DNA from: Planctomycetaceae bacterium
GTDB lineage: Bacteria; Planctomycetota; Planctomycetia; Planctomycetales; Planctomycetaceae
DNA length: 8,563 nucleotides
Reading direction: 5' to 3'
Assembly (NCBI GenBank): GCA_003503535.1
Contig: DOCI01000216.1
Span: 18,050-26,612, forward strand
The translations under genes were made by a program, and so were the position numbers. Of the stretch, positions 6,435 through 8,563 are shown piece by piece. Within the stretch, counting starts at the first letter, position 1; every line of letters begins with the position of its first letter. Under the pieces are notes generated by a model, which did no database searches, had not been told where the DNA came from, and saw nothing but the letters and a program-made list of their open reading frames with translations.

Positions 6435-7076
6435 TCAACTCAAACGAACTCGTTTCACCCAGCCTGTAAGCGGCCCCCGTTTATCGCGGAGTTTACTTGT
6501 GGCAATTGTCCCCGATTGAACATCCTGTGGTGAAAAGAAGAGAGAACCAAGCAGAATTTCCTGAGTCGGAATCCCCAGCCGCTCAAAAACTTCCGGGGAA
6601 CGCAGCACGCCACCACTCGACCAATAATTGCGAATCCCATTCGCAGTCGCTGCCAGGAGTAGATTTTGGACTGCAGCCGAAGCGGCAGCCAGGTGTTCCA
6701 TGTTTTCAAGGGATGCCTCAAAGAGAATTTTCTCTGGCAGTTCCGTCTGGGGCGGATTGGGCAACCAGGTCGCCTGCACCATGCAGTCGGCAGTCGCGAG
6801 CATCCGTATCACATTGCTGCTGTCTTTTTCCATCAATTCTTCACGCAACTGACGACATGCCGAATCATCGAGCACATAAAACCGCCAGGGCATCAGAGCC
6901 TTCAGTTCCGAGTCCTGCAGATGAACATCATTGGCAGGTCGATGAAATGGTGCCCAAGCCGCCAGTTCCAGAATTTCATTGGTCAGCGATTTTCCGGAAG
7001 CAGGCAATGGCTCTTCTGCCAATACTTTTTCTGTACAACGTGCATGGACAATTCTGGCAAAAAGTTCAGAGGACAT
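6435..7076 (-). CDS. Nitroreductase family protein (FMN-dependent)
   Basis: A 213-residue cytoplasmic flavoprotein of the nitroreductase superfamily, whose members use NAD(P)H to reduce nitro compounds, quinones or flavins; the substrate cannot be told from sequence. Seen in order: ARCTEK (12-17) in the place of the family's N-terminal basic FMN-phosphate segment, ILELAAWAPFHRPAN (35-49), MPWRFYVLDD (62-71), the helix MEHLAAASAAVQNLLLAATANGIRNYWSSGGVL (126-158, with the usual A-x-Q-N/LLLAA pattern and a Gly-Gly turn), GIPTQEILLGSLFFSP (168-183, the family's core strand), and a basic C-terminus. Length is typical. The ATG start gives a standard N-terminus, but no strong ribosome site is seen. 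It stands apart, with 360 bases to the next gene downstream and an apparently empty region upstream, so it is probably its own unit. Confidence 0.88.
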   Translation of the reverse strand: MSSELFARIVHARCTEKVLAEEPLPASGKSLTNEILELAAWAPFHRPANDVHLQDSELKALMPWRFYVLDDSACRQLREELMEKDSSNVIRMLATADCMVQATWLPNPPQTELPEKILFEASLENMEHLAAASAAVQNLLLAATANGIRNYWSSGGVLRSPEVFERLGIPTQEILLGSLFFSPQDVQSGTIATSKLRDKRGPLTGWVKRVRLS

Positions 7077-7835
7077 ACGGCAACTTTAATATTCTAAAGA
7101 GTGGAAATCCCGGTGAATTCAAGGTGTCATCAACGGGTGGAGGTGAATCAGATTCCTGTTTAGTGCTCCATTCCAACTAAAAATCAGGATGTCACTGGCT
7201 TTGCCAGTGTATTTAATATTTGGGACAATCCGTTAATACTGACAATCCAGCATGCACCTGTGAAGAAACTACGACCAAATGGCATTAAAGGTTTTATTCT
7301 AAGCCAATTCAGCGTAACATATCCATGGGCATCAATGCCTGATTCCTGTCTTCGGTTATGTTCCTAACCACGTGATATCAGTTTGGTTAATACGATTCAT
7401 CACTTCCAGTGATCCTTGATTTCTGTTTTTGAACAAGGTTTCGTTCCAATTTCGCACTCTCTTGTGTCGATCAGGAGAAGCGTTCGACAACAGATTTGGG
7501 GTATTGAACTGGAATTGCCCATCGAATTTCCCCTATAACCGTTACAAGAGGTCAGGACAATCGACACAGAGGCCATCAGTTTCATCCGAGATCGGATTCC
7601 CAAGCTATTCTCTTGGCATAGGGTCTCCGGTTCACCATAATTAAAGGCGCGACTGGCAAAAAATGAATTCTGATGCCATGATCTCTAGTGGCGTTCGTTA
7701 CCAGCAGTCTGCTCCATCACGTTTTAATTCTCGATATCAAGTACCGACAGCATTATGATTTTCAGACTTCTTGAACGTTTCGAGCAGACGGGCATCTCTC
7801 CTCGAGTTGAGAATGCATTGGTGACTTGCGTACCC
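7077..7835. other. 759-base stretch without a supported gene
   Basis: It separates two divergent genes and should hold both promoters; none is clear enough to mark. It has two compact hairpins: CACTGGC-TTT-GCCAGTG (7193-7209) and ATCACT-TCC-AGTGAT (7399-7413). Overlapping short open frames on both strands around 7400-7644 have no family resemblance and no ribosome sites. The last 81 bases (7755-7835) are in frame with the next gene and would be coding if the first ATG is used. Confidence 0.55.
7193..7209. repeat. Perfect 7-base-stem hairpin with 3-base loop
   Basis: CACTGGC (7193-7199), a TTT loop, and GCCAGTG (7203-7209). It is about 115 bases upstream of the nitroreductase start and is followed on the plus strand by AT-rich sequence without a proper T-run. 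I recall near-identical CACTGGC/GCCAGTG palindromes as dispersed elements in planctomycete genomes, so it may be a REP-like unit; this is unverified. Confidence 0.45.
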
Positions 7836-8563
7836 ATGCGAACGGAATCCCGATTTACGATCAGCCTGTTTGCACTGGCTTTCTGTTTAATTTCAAGCCT
7901 GCTGGTTCAAGCAACGCCCGCTTATGCTCAGGGCGACGGAGAACTCATAAAGGAAGCCGACCTCGATTTCCTCAAGCGCAAAAAATTCGAGTACACTAAA
8001 GCGCTCGGCACAACCAATATCACTCAGGCAGATATCGCACTACTGACGGAATACAATCGAATTCAAATCTTGCAGATGAGTCTGAAAAGCCAGCTTCGGC
8101 AACTTTCTAAAATCCGTGAACAACTCAAACGCGATCTCAACCTGCTGGCCAAGCCTCCTGCTCGATCCGTACTCCTGCCATTGATCATAAAGCACTGCGA
8201 ACAATTGAACGAACAGCCGCTTCCCGTGCGTTTGAATGCCTGTTTGCTGATTACCGAGTTAAATGAAGAACCGCCAAATATTCCCAAGCAGATCCCAGCA
8301 ACTCCGTTTACAGGAATCGCCGACCCACTGATTGCGATCATCTCGGAAAAAAATCAAAGTGAAGCTCTCAAAATTATTGCAACCAACGGTTTGATGAGAT
8401 TGTGCCAGGATGGTTCGCCCAAAGTCGATATTCGTAGTCGAATTGCCGATGCTTTGATTGCGCAACTCAAACAACCTAATCTCAATGAATGGTACAAGCG
8501 ATCTCTGGTCGAAGCGGTTTCACAAACTTCGGTTTTATTTGATAAAACACGTACGCCTTATAT
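7836..8563 (+). CDS. Secreted helical-repeat (HEAT-like) protein of unknown function, 3' end cut off
   Basis: The frame is open to the window end, giving at least 242 residues. From the ATG at 7836 residues 1-31 form a clean Sec signal peptide (MRTESR basic start, a hydrophobic core of about 18 residues, cleavage likely after AYA), so the mature protein is exported. After a charged helical stretch (about 37-105, with a coiled-coil-like TEYNRIQILQMSLKSQLRQL region), residues about 112-230 show at least three amphipathic helix pairs (LLPLIIKHCEQL...RLNACLLITEL; DPLIAIISEKN...LMRLCQDG; IADALIAQLKQ...SLVEAVSQ). This is an armadillo/HEAT-like pattern typical of protein-binding scaffolds. An upstream in-frame ATG at 7755 would add 27 residues, including acidic ones, before the hydrophobic core, so I prefer 7836; GGTGA at 7820-7824 is a weak ribosome site. 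I do not recognise a named family. Confidence 0.75.
   Translation, partial: MRTESRFTISLFALAFCLISSLLVQATPAYAQGDGELIKEADLDFLKRKKFEYTKALGTTNITQADIALLTEYNRIQILQMSLKSQLRQLSKIREQLKRDLNLLAKPPARSVLLPLIIKHCEQLNEQPLPVRLNACLLITELNEEPPNIPKQIPATPFTGIADPLIAIISEKNQSEALKIIATNGLMRLCQDGSPKVDIRSRIADALIAQLKQPNLNEWYKRSLVEAVSQTSVLFDKTRTPY

Noticed and set aside
6497..7180. Long plus-strand open frames (227 and 143 codons) opposite the nitroreductase gene
   Set aside because: They are antisense shadows; the minus strand has clear family motifs and the plus-strand translations are low in any pattern.
7400..7603. Minus-strand open frame whose internal Met gives a lipobox-like start (MKLMASVSIVLTSC)
   Set aside because: The hydrophobic core is too short, no ribosome site precedes TTG 7603 or the inner ATG, and the rest resembles no known lipoprotein.
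7429..7644. 71-codon plus-strand frame, considered as a decayed pilin-like/DUF1559 remnant
   Set aside because: None of the hallmark N-terminal or H-x-DG motifs could be found.

Overview
The window (about 50% G+C by eye) looks like a chromosomal segment from a planctomycete, probably the Planctomycetaceae/Gimesia-Rubinisphaera neighbourhood. The basis is gene content. It holds a small secreted CarboxypepD_reg protein with an 'RAW...APP' motif, a D/K-type (pyrophosphate-type) phosphofructokinase, an M24 peptidase-accB-accC block, long intergenic gaps, and small palindromic repeats between genes. No ribosomal or other phylogenetic marker is present, so this is inference. I found no tRNA, rRNA, CRISPR array, transposase or phage gene.

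Layout, left to right. At 1-216 (+) is the 3' end of a cytochrome c oxidase subunit IV gene. A 682-base gap follows, containing an 18-base perfect palindrome. At 899-1411 (+) is a small exported protein with a carboxypeptidase-regulatory-like fold. A strong bidirectional terminator (1438-1477) separates it from a block of minus-strand genes. In transcription order, right to left, these are: a nitroreductase-family flavoprotein (7076-6435), an M24 Xaa-Pro peptidase split by an in-frame TAG (6074-4971), accB (4825-4301), accC (4072-2735) and a phosphofructokinase (2545-1514). The spacers between them are large (about 145-360 bases) and several carry inverted repeats. After a further gene-poor stretch (7077-7835), a plus-strand secreted helical-repeat protein starts and runs off the window end.

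How the genes work together. AccB (biotin carrier) and AccC (biotin carboxylase) form half of acetyl-CoA carboxylase, the first step of fatty acid synthesis; the carboxyltransferase subunits are not here. An Xaa-Pro peptidase upstream of accBC is a widespread arrangement, but the efp gene often found between them is absent. The phosphofructokinase downstream has the residues expected for pyrophosphate use. A functional link is possible, since fatty acid synthesis consumes glycolytic carbon, but the 189-base spacer does not prove cotranscription.

The items most worth a second look are the amber codon in an otherwise intact peptidase gene, the inverted-repeat element inside the accB-accC spacer, the 81-base palindromic element after the nitroreductase gene, and the three-segment mutually exclusive hairpin next to it. 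I saw no clear candidate for a wholly new multi-gene system; most of the window is housekeeping.
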